DNA from: Arcuatula senhousia
Lineage: Eukaryota; Mollusca; Bivalvia; Mytilida; Mytilidae
NCBI GenBank assembly: GCA_963971305.1
Contig: OZ020307.1
Location: 8,817,501 to 8,881,500, forward strand
Direction of reading: 5' to 3'
Length of the DNA: 64,000 nt
A model generated the notes under the pieces. That model made no database searches, was not told the DNA's origin, and was given only the letters and a program-made list of their open reading frames with translations. This document shows, one piece after another, positions 18,401-26,784 of the stretch. Position numbers and translations under genes: made by a program. Positions within the stretch are counted from its first letter, which is position 1, and every line of letters starts with the position of its first letter.

Positions 18401-20632
18401 AGTTTGAAAGGGACCTTAACATGATATAGTGAGTGCAAAAATATTGTCTTCTTGGGATTTAAATTCTTTCTAAAAGGTAAATAGTTACATTCATGCTTGG
18501 ACAATCAGTGTTTTTCTGTTTAAAACTAAAGTCTTTGCCAATGCTAGACCACGTGTTTGTCATAACAAATGATAATGATTGACACCTGAAATACCTGTTC
18601 AAATATATTCCGATAGCTGATTGGTCATTCTCAAATTATTCAGCCATGAGTGACTCCACCCAAATTTATTGATTTTAATGACCCCAAGACAATTTAGGTT
18701 AATTGATTGTCAAAACATATCCGGTGAATGGCGGTCAGCTTGTGGTCATAAATCAAATGGCTTCATGAATGCATGATAAATGTGACGAAAGTGACACTTT
18801 ACTTTCGACAATTACGAGTTTTTAAAGCGATTTTCGAAAATTTCATGACGAAAATTTTTACACTTTTGAAAAATTAAGTGACGAAAATGGTTTGATAAAT
18901 TTTCGTAATCTGAAAATTCTTTTCGCCAATGACGAAAATGACGAGCGCTAGCTAAATCACTGATTGTTAGTTTGCCATGAGCTGACCAACAGGCTAAATT
19001 TTTCCCTTCTTAAAAATTACTTAGAGTTGAAAAAAAAATATTTCATTTTACAGATTTTATTGTAATTCACAGGGAAAACTAAAATTTTGGAGAAAAAAAT
19101 GTCCACCCTGCCTATGCAGATCAAAATTGGCAAGTCTGAAAATAGCAAACAAACACTACTTTAATCAAGGCCTAAACTTTTACACTCCAGGGTAGTTAAC
19201 TGGGAAAGATTTGATTAGATATGCTTTTAGATTTTTTAAAATTTAGTTCATGGATATTTAAAATGAAAAATGTAGCTTTTGTTTGAATAAGTATTATATT
19301 TAGTTATTTCAGTACCTGGACAAAATTGGTTTGTGTCTTTGATGTCCTCCCTCAGTGCAAGTTATATTATACCATTACTTTATGTTTCAGTACCTTGAAG
19401 TTTTTCTTTTAACTTTTGTTTGCCTTATATAATACTTTATATTTCAGTATCTAGATAAAATTGGCCAGTTATTTTTTGGTCTTCCTCCTCCAAAGAAATC
19501 CCCACAAGGAATGTTTGGTAAGTTTATCATCATATTTCTTAAAGCATAGAAGATTAGGCCATAATGAAATAATTCCTAGATACTCATCCAAATTTCAGGA
19601 AAAAATGGAGCGGGTGGACAAATTTTATTTTTCATTTTTTATCCATTTTGATAAAATATTCGGTCATTTTAAAAGAAATTGACCAAAACTGAACATAATT
19701 TGCCAAAAAATAAAAATAAAGTTTTTTGAGGGGGCTAAAAAAATGGGGCAGGAGGGAATGAGAATCTAGGATATTTTTTATATTGGCCTTATGGGATGTG
19801 GAATCAATATATTAAACACAACCTTCATAATCACCAACAGTTTAAGAATCTACAAAGGAAAACAGCCTGCAGCTTTTAATGTGACTTGTGGTCACTGATC
19901 ACCATCCTTCAAGTAGTTTCTTCATTTATGAAGGGAGGCCTTGGAATGTTTTGTAATGAATCCATTCATCATCTTTTCTATATCATAATTATTCTAGAAA
20001 AATTGTGAAATATGTGAGTCCTCATCTCACTAAAACATCATGTTTATGCCCCTCCTTGGAAAGTAGAGGTATAGGGTGTGCTCTTATCTGTCTAAAAACC
20101 AGGTCAATCTTCAGGGTGAAGTCACTTTTCCATATTGCTAGGTGGGACTTCATTTCATTTCTTATGAATATATTTTTGTTTTTCACTATTTTAAAAAGTC
20201 AGTTTCCCTTTCACAAAGTACTGTAGTCCATTCTCAGACATGTTGAAGAATACTGTGGTTTCATTATTATTCCTGGAGTATCAATTTTGGTGGCTTTCTT
20301 GGGTGGCCTTAACCCACAAACATTGATACCCCCGCGAAAAGGAAATTTGACATTGATCTGTATTCTGTAGTCTTCAAAACCACAATTTAAGAATCCACAA
20401 ATGATCCTTTTTTGTCAAACCACGAAAATTGATGCCCACGAAAATAAAAGAATTTACAATATGTCAGAATATTTGTATTTTTTTATTTTCAGGTAATTTA
20501 CTTCAGAGTTTACTGGGTGGTGAGGAAGAAGCTATGCAGACTCCATCTACTGGTCCTTCGACATCACATCGTACTCCATCTACAGGTCCCTCGACATCAC
20601 ATCGTACAGAGTCCACAGTAGATCTGGATTAG
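6367..20632 (+). CDS. GET4: GET4 (TRC35) tail-anchored protein targeting factor, nine exons
   Basis: Joining 6367-6476, 13462-13540, 13847-13928, 14621-14773, 15387-15525, 17024-17164, 18017-18092, 19448-19517 and 20493-20632 gives 990 nt, 329 codons plus stop, unbroken, against 327 residues in human GET4. In animals GET4 joins UBL4A and BAG6 in a cytosolic complex that hands tail-anchored membrane proteins to the TRC40/GET3 ATPase for insertion into the ER. It is an all-helical solenoid. Family hallmarks are visible: [10 protein letters not shown] (exon 1), LMLVEF and [13 protein letters not shown] (exon 5), [11 protein letters not shown] (exon 6), [14 protein letters not shown] (exon 7), [11 protein letters not shown] (exon 8) and GNLLQSLLG (exon 9). 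All junctions are GT-AG. The ATG context is AAGATGG. The C-terminal tail has a private 11-residue duplication. Intron 1 is about 7 kb and full of mobile elements. Confidence 0.95.
6684..6711. repeat. Perfect 10-bp hairpin in GET4 intron 1
   Basis: GTGTCATGGG (6684-6693) and CCCATGACAC (6702-6711) are exact inverted repeats around an 8-base loop. Function unknown. Confidence 0.5.
6974..8661 (+). pseudogene. Dead 5'-truncated LINE: reverse transcriptase fragment
   Basis: One reading frame runs through with two in-frame stops, TGA at 7238-7240 and TAG at 8465-8467. It encodes the reverse transcriptase half of a non-LTR retrotransposon: [13 protein letters not shown], then [44 protein letters not shown], the catalytic LDFADD (FADD form) and the C-terminal [33 protein letters not shown]. 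The endonuclease half is missing. The 3' end is a short tandem tail (TAAGTCAAG twice), as in RTE-type elements. The stop at 8465 replaces a codon that is usually Trp in relatives, suggesting decay after insertion. It lies sense in GET4 intron 1. The exact clade is uncertain. Confidence 0.88.
8677..8860 (-). repeat. TRIM 3' LTR (184 bp)
   Basis: Starts TGTAAC and ends GTTACA. It differs from the other LTR at about ten positions, including two missing bases in the anticodon-loop region of the tRNA-like segment. Confidence 0.87.
8715..8777 (-). other. tRNA-like (Pol III promoter-like) sequence in 3' LTR
   Basis: On the minus strand, TGGTTCAGAGGTAGAGC fits an A-box/D-arm, and GGGATCAAATCCC fits a B-box/T-arm. 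The acceptor stem does not pair and two bases of the anticodon loop are missing relative to the other LTR, so it is not a working tRNA gene. Confidence 0.65.
8861..8878 (-). promoter_or_regulatory. Polypurine tract of the TRIM
   Basis: On the minus strand the purine run GAGGAGGGGGAAG ends directly at the TGTAAC start of the 3' LTR, where plus-strand priming would occur. Confidence 0.75.
8962..8973 (-). promoter_or_regulatory. Primer-binding site of the TRIM
   Basis: TGGCGCCCAACT on the minus strand, two bases past the LTR end (9160 to 8975). It begins TGG, as expected for pairing with a tRNA 3' CCA end. Confidence 0.8.
8975..9160 (-). repeat. TRIM 5' LTR (186 bp)
   Basis: Second LTR copy, TGTAAC...GTTACA, followed by the flanking CCTG that matches the sequence left of the element. 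Confidence 0.87.
9013..9077 (-). other. tRNA-like sequence in 5' LTR, Tyr-like anticodon loop
   Basis: Better preserved than its partner: A-box TGGTTCAGAGGTAGAGC, a loop CTGTAAA that would read GTA (Tyr) if folded canonically, and B-box GGGATCGAATCCC. The acceptor stem is not formed. It probably provides or once provided an internal Pol III promoter. Confidence 0.65.
9240..9715 (+). pseudogene. Decayed CR1-like LINE 3' end
   Basis: The frame across 9376-9470 reads [18 protein letters not shown] then IQATSTDCF, a stop, and ALWRHL, which matches the C-terminal end of CR1-like LINE reverse transcriptases (FIPRT..DWN.L...V....FK..L). The remainder is 3' UTR-like, ending in A-rich sequence near 9688-9715. 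Only the last part of the element is present, with stops. Confidence 0.62.
9780..10433. mobile_element. TTAA-flanked MITE (piggyBac-like), copy B
   Basis: TTAA (9780-9783) precedes GGTATATGTAGCACCATACA. The right end is TGTATGGTGCTACC followed by TTAA (10430-10433). The inverted ends match apart from a five-base insertion on the left. No coding frame inside the about 650 bp. The TTAA target suggests mobilisation by a piggyBac-type transposase. Confidence 0.7.
10645..11999. repeat. AGCTCACCTGG repeat element with internal tandem array
   Basis: Begins with AGCTCACCTGGACCGAAGG and an imperfect palindrome, then a (CGT)n run at 10693-10730. It ends with GACCAGGTGAGCGATTCAGG and CTCCTGGGAGCCTCTTGT. 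The termini CTCACCTGG and CCAGGTGAG are inverted. A terminal remnant of the same family is at 26668-26706. No ORF with known domains. The family looks like a widespread mollusc repeat, an inference from memory. Confidence 0.7.
11041..11950. repeat. Six-copy tandem array, 156-165-bp unit
   Basis: The core TTTTTGGCCTACAGAATGAA recurs near 11060, 11225, 11382, 11539, 11698 and (TATAG variant) 11854. Each unit also holds GATTAGCTGTTGCTTGC, GTTCAGCTCATT and AGGGGTTA.GGCCCC. Divergence is low, so the array is fairly young. Confidence 0.85.
12000..12924. other. GET4 intron 1, unique-looking AT-rich sequence
   Basis: No coding frame, RNA gene or element termini seen. Contains several ACATGTA words. 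Confidence 0.4.
12925..13360. mobile_element. TIR element with GCATACATGTGA ends
   Basis: Perfect 12-bp inverted repeats, GCATACATGTGA (12925-12936) and TCACATGTATGC (13349-13360), flanked by CAGT on both sides (12921-12924, 13361-13364). Near the right end is a small hairpin, GGAGATTTTGTCTCC. A much shorter relative lies at 28921-28989. Confidence 0.6.
13462..13540 (+). CDS. GET4: GET4 exon 2
   Basis: Preceded by TTCTCTTTCAG. Encodes the rest of Arg37 then [18 protein letters not shown] and so on, ending in phase 0 at HNQ. It matches the second helix pair of human GET4. Confidence 0.92.
13847..13928 (+). CDS. GET4: GET4 exon 3
   Basis: Preceded by CTTTACAG. Encodes [18 protein letters not shown] and on to DDTT, ending after the first base of the next codon. 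Human GET4 has ADLSMLVLESL at this place. Confidence 0.92.
14621..14773 (+). CDS. GET4: GET4 exon 4
   Basis: Preceded by TTCGTTTCAG. Encodes [15 protein letters not shown] through [15 protein letters not shown]. It contains the GHP.LH motif shared with the human protein. Donor is AAAG|GTAAAA. Confidence 0.92.
15387..15525 (+). CDS. GET4: GET4 exon 5
   Basis: Preceded by TTATTTTTAG. Encodes [20 protein letters not shown] and [12 protein letters not shown], the best conserved central part of the family. Donor is TTACA|GTAAGT. Confidence 0.93.
15865..16620. repeat. C-tract minisatellite region in GET4 intron 5
   Basis: Irregular units contain TTTGCATGTTTGTTCTTGTC then AAATAG, ATACAAAATT and a C5-C7 tract followed by T5-T6. 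Copies start near 16254, 16346 and 16507. AAGGGGCC motifs are interspersed. No coding frame of interest. Confidence 0.6.
16621..16990. repeat. Dispersed repeat pieces
   Basis: 16680-16745 is an inverted diverged copy of 2705-2775 (TCCACCATGGGCTGCATG words). 16860-16980, with ACACAACC...AAGACAGCC and AATGTGACC.GAGGTCACTG, recurs diverged at 19790-19912 and inverted in part near 55700-55760. Confidence 0.5.
17024..17164 (+). CDS. GET4: GET4 exon 6
   Basis: Preceded by TTGTTTTTTACAG. Encodes [18 protein letters not shown], then [21 protein letters not shown]. Human GET4 has the nearly identical [16 protein letters not shown]. Donor is GAAGG|GTAAGT. Confidence 0.94.
17165..18016. other. GET4 intron 6
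   Basis: AT-rich non-coding sequence. No repeat terminus or RNA gene recognised. Confidence 0.4.
18017..18092 (+). CDS. GET4: GET4 exon 7
   Basis: Preceded by TTTGTTTTGTAG. Encodes [20 protein letters not shown] then PSYKE, matching human GGKLTVF..LCEQYQ...RDP.YNE. Ends in phase 0 before GTAAAA. Confidence 0.93.
18780..18960. repeat. GACGAAAAT-rich cluster in GET4 intron 7
   Basis: TGACGAAA recurs about five times within 180 bp, with the inverted word TTTTCG also repeated. Irregular spacing, no coding frame. Confidence 0.5.
19313..19360 (+). pseudogene. Vestigial duplicate of the start of GET4 exon 8
   Basis: After an acceptor-like TTATTTCAG, the sequence TACCTGGACAAAATTGG matches the first 17 bases of exon 8 (TATCTAGATAAAATTGG) at all but three sites and encodes the same YLDKIG, but then runs into a stop within ten codons. 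A third, shorter copy (TTTCAG then TACCTTGA) starts at 19391. Confidence 0.6.
19448..19517 (+). CDS. GET4: GET4 exon 8
   Basis: Preceded by TTATATTTCAG. Encodes [17 protein letters not shown] and SPQGMF, matching human YLDRIGQLFFGVPPK. Donor is TTTG|GTAAGT. Confidence 0.93.
20251..20461. mobile_element. 211-bp MITE, copy 1 (TACTGTGG ends), in GET4 intron 8
   Basis: Starts TACTGTGGTTTCATTATT and ends AAATAAAAGAATTTACAATA, with subterminal inverted CAATTTTGGTGG / CCACGAAAATTG. A full-length second copy of identical length lies at 21801-22011. It ends 31 bp before the acceptor of the last GET4 exon. Confidence 0.78.
20493..20632 (+). CDS. GET4: GET4 exon 9 with stop
   Basis: Preceded by TTTTTTTATTTTCAG. 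Encodes [16 protein letters not shown], then an 11-residue unit [11 protein letters not shown] twice (33-bp perfect-length tandem, 20540-20605), and ends TVDLD, similar to human PIELD. The stop is TAG. Confidence 0.93.
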
Positions 20633-21060
20633 GTCTAGTTATTGTTATGTGTTTCTTGCGTTTGTTATTATGAATTCTGTATGTTTATTCGTGTGAATTC
20701 ATTTATAGGAGTTCAGTTTTAATGACTGTTTCTGAATTATAAAAGTTTCTTTTATAGGAAGTAAATGTATTTTTCTTGAACTGTTTTAATTGCACAATAA
20801 ACAGTTGTAATTCCTGTAGGAATTCTGTATATCTACATGTATTTATTCTGTATCCTATTTTGATGCTTTGGAAAATTTTTCACTCTCTGTGTACACTGTT
20901 GAAGGTTTATCTATTGTGGTCCAAATATTATAAATATACTAAAGTTGGTTTTGAAATGAAAAAATCAACAATAAGGTATAGACTGCAACATAACAATTAG
21001 GAAAAAAAAAAGGAATTTGTCAAGTATATGTACAGATAGACAATTGTCTGCAATAAAACT
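20633..21060 (+). other. GET4: GET4 3' UTR
   Basis: Non-coding sequence after the stop. Polyadenylation hexamers AATAAA occur at 20796-20801 and 21052-21057, with another at 22312-22317 beyond a MITE. The first two would give 3' UTRs of about 180 and 440 nt. Which is used cannot be told. Confidence 0.55.
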
Positions 21061-21800
21061 TGTGGCGATCTGAACACTTTTGTTATAGAATTTTCAGTTG
21101 TACCGGTGACAAATTTTACAATATGAAGATAAAGTTTATGCAATAATGAATTTGAAGTAAAAATGACATAGTATATTAAATCTATTGAACTCGTTGATTT
21201 GTATCATACATTGTATACTCTAAATAATTTTTAAATGTTCAATTAAAGCCATCTAAAAATGAGAGTGTTAGAATCTAAATTTTTTTTTTTAAATAACAAA
21301 ATATCTGAAATATTTTTTTCTCTTAATATCAATAATGAATAATTTTGTAAATAAAATCATTTTTTATTATTTAATGCATAAAAAGGGCATGTTCCATTAC
21401 TATACTGTGATTTACATGTTTCTATTATGGATTCAAACAATACTTTTATTGATCAAGTGCTTTTTTGTTCTTATATCTTCACTAGGGGACATGTTTAGGG
21501 CTTTAGTTCATGTCAATATGTTTATATCTGCCTATATCAGTATCTTTATATTGTTTCATGAATCCATACACATGTTGCATTTAAAGTTTAATATTTGATA
21601 TTTCATAATTAAGTCTAAACATTTAAACTAAACAACTACTTTTTTTTTTTAATTTGATATGTACATTTGACTAATTTGAAACTTATAATTGTGATAACAT
21701 TTTGTTGTTGTTGATGATACTTCTGTGACAGTTCAAATCTAGTTGATGTTTGCATATACATGTACATGTACAGAATAATTTTTATGCAATATAAAAAATA

Positions 21801-22011
21801 TATTGTGGTTTCATTATTTTTCGTTGGGTATCAATTTTCGTGGTTTTTGTGGGTGGCCTAGACCCATGAAATTAAATACCCCACAAAAGGAAATTTGACA
21901 TTGATCTGTACGCTGCAGACTTCAGAACCACAAATTTAAGAATCCACGAAATGGTCCTTTATCATCAAACCACGAAAATTGATACCCACGAAAATAAATG
22001 AATCCACAGTA
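21801..22011. mobile_element. 211-bp MITE, copy 2 (TATTGTGG...CCACAGTA)
   Basis: Same family and orientation as 20251-20461. Terminal inverted repeat is T.TTGTGGTTTCATT against AATGAATCCACAGTA; subterminal TATCAATTTTCGTGG against CCACGAAAATTGATA is perfect, 15 bp. No coding frame. Confidence 0.82.
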
Positions 22012-22679
22012 CATGTTTTTAAGGTTGCATGCATCATACTGGAATGTAAAAAAAGAAACAATCTGTTGTTTCCAATTTACTGGTTTCCTACAACAAATGA
22101 ATTATTTCCCAAGATTTGTACATTTCTAAATCTTTCAGACTTTCTGGACTGAATCTTCATTCAAACTTGGGTAAACATTAGTGTACTATTTATACATTTC
22201 TTTTCTTTTAACTACAGAACACATTTAAACTTTCATTTTTCAATTATTGTTTTATTTAAATGTTGGAAGTTTTGGTACTCTATTTATTTATCTTTATTGT
22301 AAACCTTATGCAATAAAATAGTTGGAAAAGATAATATTCTTTCTTTGTTAAAATGTTTACTTAATATTTACAAGCAGTTCAAAGATCAAATACAACAACG
22401 AACAAACAAACAAACAAAACACAGTGTTGTTATTTGCCATTTTAAGCTTTTAAGAGTTTTCATGCTTAATTTTCTTCTTCTGAAGCAACCTACTATCATA
22501 CCAATTGAGTTTTTGTTTTGCAATTTAGTCATATATTCTAGAGATGGATGCTGACCTAACTCATCTGACAATAAAAAATTATGAGCACAAGGTTGTACAG
22601 TATTGTTTCAAAGATTGCCGGATCATTTATGAATTTTAAAGGAGATATCCTGTTCAGTATCAGGGATTTGTTAATTAGT

Positions 22680-22985
22680 TTTTACATTTATTAGGGGCCT
22701 GCATCTTTGCCTTATTGTAATCAGTCTGTCTATGCATCCGTCTGTAACAAAATCAGTTTTCCAAACATTTTTACCTGTGTTTCATGAGATGAGACACTCC
22801 AGCTGTCCCTCCTTCTGTCTGTCCATCTGTCTGTCCATTCCATCACGCTGTGGTGTGTCTGTCTTGTGTATTCTGAATCTCAAAAACCAAACAATGGGTA
22901 TTTCTTAAATTTATACAGGGATTACAGATAAACTGATATGCACTTCCCTTTTTGTGATGATTTCTTTCTTTCGTTTAGAAATTAG
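22680..22985. repeat. CTGT/TCCG-rich low-complexity region
   Basis: CTGTCTGTCC-type words cluster at 22795-22865 with weak similarity to the TCCG run at 60294-60330. No gene. Confidence 0.4.
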
Positions 22986-23129
22986 GGAATTAGGGGCCCA
23001 AATACAAGATCCATCAGAGGCCCTCTACCAATAATATTGAAAAAGCCAACTACATCATAAATCTGTTAAGGCACATATTCCTCCATATTTCAAAGAAAAA
23101 TCATATTTTATACCAATTCTTCCACTATT

Positions 23130-23335
23130 GCACCAAAGGTCCTCAACTACAAAGAAGTGTTGCGAAAATCCAAAGCAAAACCACCATACTGTTGTTGTGT
23201 AAAGTCCCCATTCAATTATAGTCCATCTGGCCACGTTATACGTGGTGACCTCAACATCGCAGAAAATGACATACTTCGCGATGTTTTTGGCTAAAGTGCC
23301 AAAATATCGTGAGCGTATCAACTTGAACCAACAGT
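23130..23335 (+). pseudogene. Penelope-like reverse transcriptase, N-terminal fragment (copy a)
   Basis: Translation gives KSPFNYSPSGHVIRGDLNIA with an in-frame stop soon after. It matches the start of the minus-strand copy at 31010-32582 (KSPFNYGLSGHVITGDLNIV). Only this N-terminal piece remains. The family assignment rests on resemblance to Penelope-type elements and is tentative. Confidence 0.6.
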
Positions 23336-23399
23336 TTTTTCAATCTCGTCTGTGACGACGAATAGTCGTGTAAGGCAAGACATAGGTATTACTTTCCGG

Positions 23400-23900
23400 G
23401 GGTGGCGTAAACTTGAATTGCTTGAAAAGTACGATAGCTTAAGCATCTGATATTGGGCATACAGACAGTCGAGGTTATTGTATAGGCAACTGTCACCATG
23501 CCATGTGACCTTGACGCTATTTTCACACTTAAAAGTAACTGTGTGAACTTTTTTTAGACTGAAAACTTCTTTGCAAGTGTTTTGTTCAAAATGAATTACC
23601 TGAAAATTATCATAGCTAGACATCTGGTATTTAATATACAGACAGTTGAGGTTATGGTCTATGCAACTGTCACCATGACATGGGACCTTGACTCCATTTT
23701 ACGCGCCAGTGACTTTGTGAACTTAATTTTTTTTTTAGGCTTTAAATTTAAACTTCTTTGCAAGACCGTTGTGGGAAATGAATTTCTTTTAAAAAGTATA
23801 ATAGCTAGGCATCTGATCTTTAGGATATCATTGAATTAAATTTGGGTCTTTATGTCCGTCATCATGTCATCTGACCTTGACCTCATTTCTACACTAAATG
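23400..23900. repeat. Three-unit tandem repeat with TGACCTTGA sites
   Basis: Units of about 180-190 bp share ATAGCTA.GCATCTG, ACAGACAGT.GAGGTTAT, GCAACTGTCACCATG and GTGACCTTGAC..CATTTT. They start near 23425, 23608 and 23800. TGACCTTGA occurs intact at 23506-23514 and 23872-23880. Confidence 0.65.
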
Positions 23901-23944
23901 ACTGTTAATATTGTTTTTTTTTTGTGGAACACGTTCCGTCTTAC

Positions 23945-24690
23945 GTTAAGTCTGAATGAATGAATGAATGAATGAATGAAAGCTTTATTTTAATTCGGCG
24001 CATATACATAACGATACAAAACAAGCTCTGTGGAGCTTTTTTACTGAATTTACATAGAAACATAAAAGAAAACATGGATTACAATACATACTAAAACATA
24101 AAAGACAGCACATGAATATGACATACATAAAACATTCAGTGGGAATGAACAACATAGACAGCACAAAACACAAGTGAAGCACTAGATAGCAGCATACAGG
24201 TTTAAAACATACAAATTAATAAAAGCACTGAAGAGTAGTTAAAGCACATAACTGCATGCAACAAAAACTGATTGCAACTACCTGCACACAGAGCAACGAC
24301 AACCCTTCCCATTCCAGGACTGATAAGAGACTTGAACTGATTGAAACTATTTTCTGTCCTGAAATGATCCGGGAAGTCGTTCCATAATACAGCTGTAGCA
24401 TACCTGAAGCTTTTTTATTATATGTACCGGTCTTTACATAGGGCACCTCTAGTATATTCTTGTATCTTTGAAGTTTTATTTAGTTTTTTTTACATTTACA
24501 AGATCTTGTAAACGAACAGGTGACAATTTATTCAAAATTTTAAATGTTTCTAATGCCATGGTTCTCTGTTGACGTAGCTGTAGGGTGGGCATCTTTGCTT
24601 GCTCTGGCAGCTGATCATATGAGCTTTTAAAATCATTGTAGACAAAACGGAGTGCTCTTTCTTGCACTTTTTCTTTTTTTAATATTACAA
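23945..24690 (-). pseudogene. CR1/L2-type LINE 3' end with CATT tail
   Basis: The minus-strand frame 24667-24476 encodes QERALRFVYNDF, then LPEQAKMPTLQLRQQRTMAL and ETFKILNK, the typical end of CR1/L2-like LINE reverse transcriptases. After a frameshift near 24470 it continues as EVPYVKTGTYNKK, with a relic of the C-terminal cysteine motif. The element ends in a (CATT)n tail (GAAT repeats on the plus strand at 23954-23990). 5'-truncated and dead. Confidence 0.8.
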
Positions 24691-24730
24691 TTGTTGATTG
24701 AAATTCTTAGCTCTTAGTCAATTTAATCTT

Positions 24731-26226
24731 GCAACAGCATAAAGACTGTCGATTTCTCAACTCTTTACACTTCTATTCCACAGACAACCCAAATCACGAT
24801 TGGCACAACTGATTAAATGCAGCTTTTTCAAATTGATTTGAAACGCAAGTACAAATATCTGGTAGTCGATTACAGTAAGATTTACTTTGTCATCGATGAG
24901 CTAAAAACATAGCAAATACAGAAGATCAACTAATTGACATGTTCAATTTCCTTATCGACAACATGTTTTTTCAGTTTGGTGAACGTATTTTTCAGCAAAC
25001 AATAGGGATTCCAATGGGCACTTATAGTGCACCTTTGCTTGCTGATTTGTTTCTTCATTCAACTGAAGCAGATTTCCTACAATCTCTCCTAGACAAAAAC
25101 AATCGTAGACTAGCTCTCTCCTTAAACGTCACTTTCCGTTATATTGTCTGACAATGTCCTTTAACTGTATAATTCTCGATTTTGTGACTTTCTCCATAAT
25201 CCTCAGGAACTTGAGATAAAGTACACAACGGATTCTCGGAAGTCTGCTTCATATTCAGATCTACATCTCGAAATAGACTCTCAAGGAAAACTTTAAACAA
25301 AACTCAATGACAAACGTGAAGACTTCAACTTTCCAATCGTCAACTTTATTACTGGAGTTTGTATTTAATGCCGTAGGGAGTTGGTAGAACAATTCCCCGT
25401 GTTTCAGATGTTTGCTCTTTATCTTTTTAGATATGGTGTACTTGTACGTACATGAGATTATATCTCATTTGTACACTTTGTTAATTCATAAACCTCAGGA
25501 TTAACTCCCTCCATCGTAGTTTGCCCTTAGATAAATTTGATATAACTGATTATTCGGATTTCATTTGAATATATGCATTTTCATCACTTTTTTGGAATTG
25601 TGGATTTCCTATGTTTGGGTGATAGTGCTGCTGATGAGGAATAAATTTCCGAAATGGCCATACAGCTCATGAAAGTTAATTACAGTCGGAGTTTACATAT
25701 ATGTGTTTTGGTCTCGTGTTTATTTACTTCATATCCTTTTATAAAATATTTCCCTTCTTGTGCACGAACATTCAGTCCCCTCAAGCTTATGTAGTTTACG
25801 TTTTACAATTGTTTTGTACTGCAGACCTTGTGGGAACTACAAAGATTTTCTTGTCGGAGCGTCACGTTTAAAACAAAAATTGCTAACACAAGCTTATGTG
25901 TCTTTACTCAAGAAATTTTTACGGTAGACACCATTCACTCGTAGACAAATACGGGATTTCTATCTCGCAGATGAGTGCAGATGTTGGTTTGTCATAAAGT
26001 TTTGTTTTGTATTCCTTACCGGAGTTGACACACTGAATATTAAATTGGCAGAGCGACTGGTGTGCAGGCAGGAACCGCTTACTCTTCCGGAGCACATGAG
26101 TTCACTCTTGTTACGACTTGAGTTCGCGTTGTTGATTTCTGTTCGGTTTATTTTGTGTTTTTTTTTTATGTTTTGTGTTCCCTCGTGCTGTTCCTGTTCG
26201 TGTTTACCGCTTTTGGACTTTTGAAA
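24731..26226 (+). pseudogene. Penelope-like reverse transcriptase, copy b
   Basis: Begins inside the RT domain (TVDFSTLYTSIP) and continues through KYKYLVVDYSK, IDMFNFLIDN, QQTIGIPMGTYSAPLLADLF and FRYI, where the catalytic DD is lost (FRYIV then stop). Further C-terminal pieces are present at 25200-25320 and 25820-25990, up to a decayed end before a TGTCATAA stop. Several frameshifts and stops. The 3' UTR (about 25990-26226) carries GAGTTCACTCTTGTTACGAC then TTGAGTTCGCGTTG, a signature also found at 43170, 45400, 48600 and 52740. It starts about 40 bp from the 5' side of the LINE fragment. Confidence 0.72.
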
Positions 26227-26430
26227 GAAGCAGAGGTACCAATGGGGTATCCGAATGTCAAAAGTCCGAAAGGGCAGAGACTAAACCAGTAAACACAAAC
26301 AAGAACGGGACAAAAACAGACAACACGTAAAACATGGAAACACAAAACAACTGAATATCAATCAACAACGCGAACTCCAGTCGAAACAAGAGTGAACTCA
26401 GGTGCTCCGAGTATGTCCATTGGTTAACGT
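26227..26430 (-). repeat. Inverted Penelope-like 3' terminus, tail to tail
   Basis: Starting at AAGAAGCAGAGGTACCAATG (the complement of the element's 3' terminus, compare 43285-43300), the sequence reads backward through the same 3' UTR that precedes it, to about 26425. The arms (26086-26226 and 26227-26425) are inverted copies. Confidence 0.78.
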
Positions 26431-26667
26431 TTAGGTTCCTGTTGATATTGCAGTCCAAAATTCAACATTGAATGTTGACATCGAACCCATAACACTGAAT
26501 GATATGTCAATTGGAAGCTTTTAACATCACTAATGTTTGCATTAAACAAAATTAAGAACATCAAGAAAATATATCAAATTATGGATCTGCTTTTAGGCAG
26601 TCGACTAATCTACATGTACATTCTCGTACTCGCGACTTGTTATAGGTACCTTATTGAGCCAAATTGG

Positions 26668-26706
26668 AGATCAGGGGAGCGATTCAGACTCCCTGTTGCC
26701 TCTAGT
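26668..26706. repeat. Terminal remnant of the AGCTCACCTGG family
   Basis: AGATCAGGGGAGCGATTCAG and the following CTCC...GCCTCTAGTT match the right end of the element at 10645-11999 (ACCAGGTGAGCGATTCAGG, CTCC..GAGCCTCTTGT). Confidence 0.55.
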
Positions 26707-26784
26707 TTCAGTAGCTTACCACCTGTTTATCAATATTGTAAGATTAAATGGATGTTGTTAAGTAATTTTGTCATACATTATTGA

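Noticed and set aside
23954..23990. (GAAT)n as an independent microsatellite
   Set aside because: It is the 3' tail of the minus-strand LINE fragment directly to its right.
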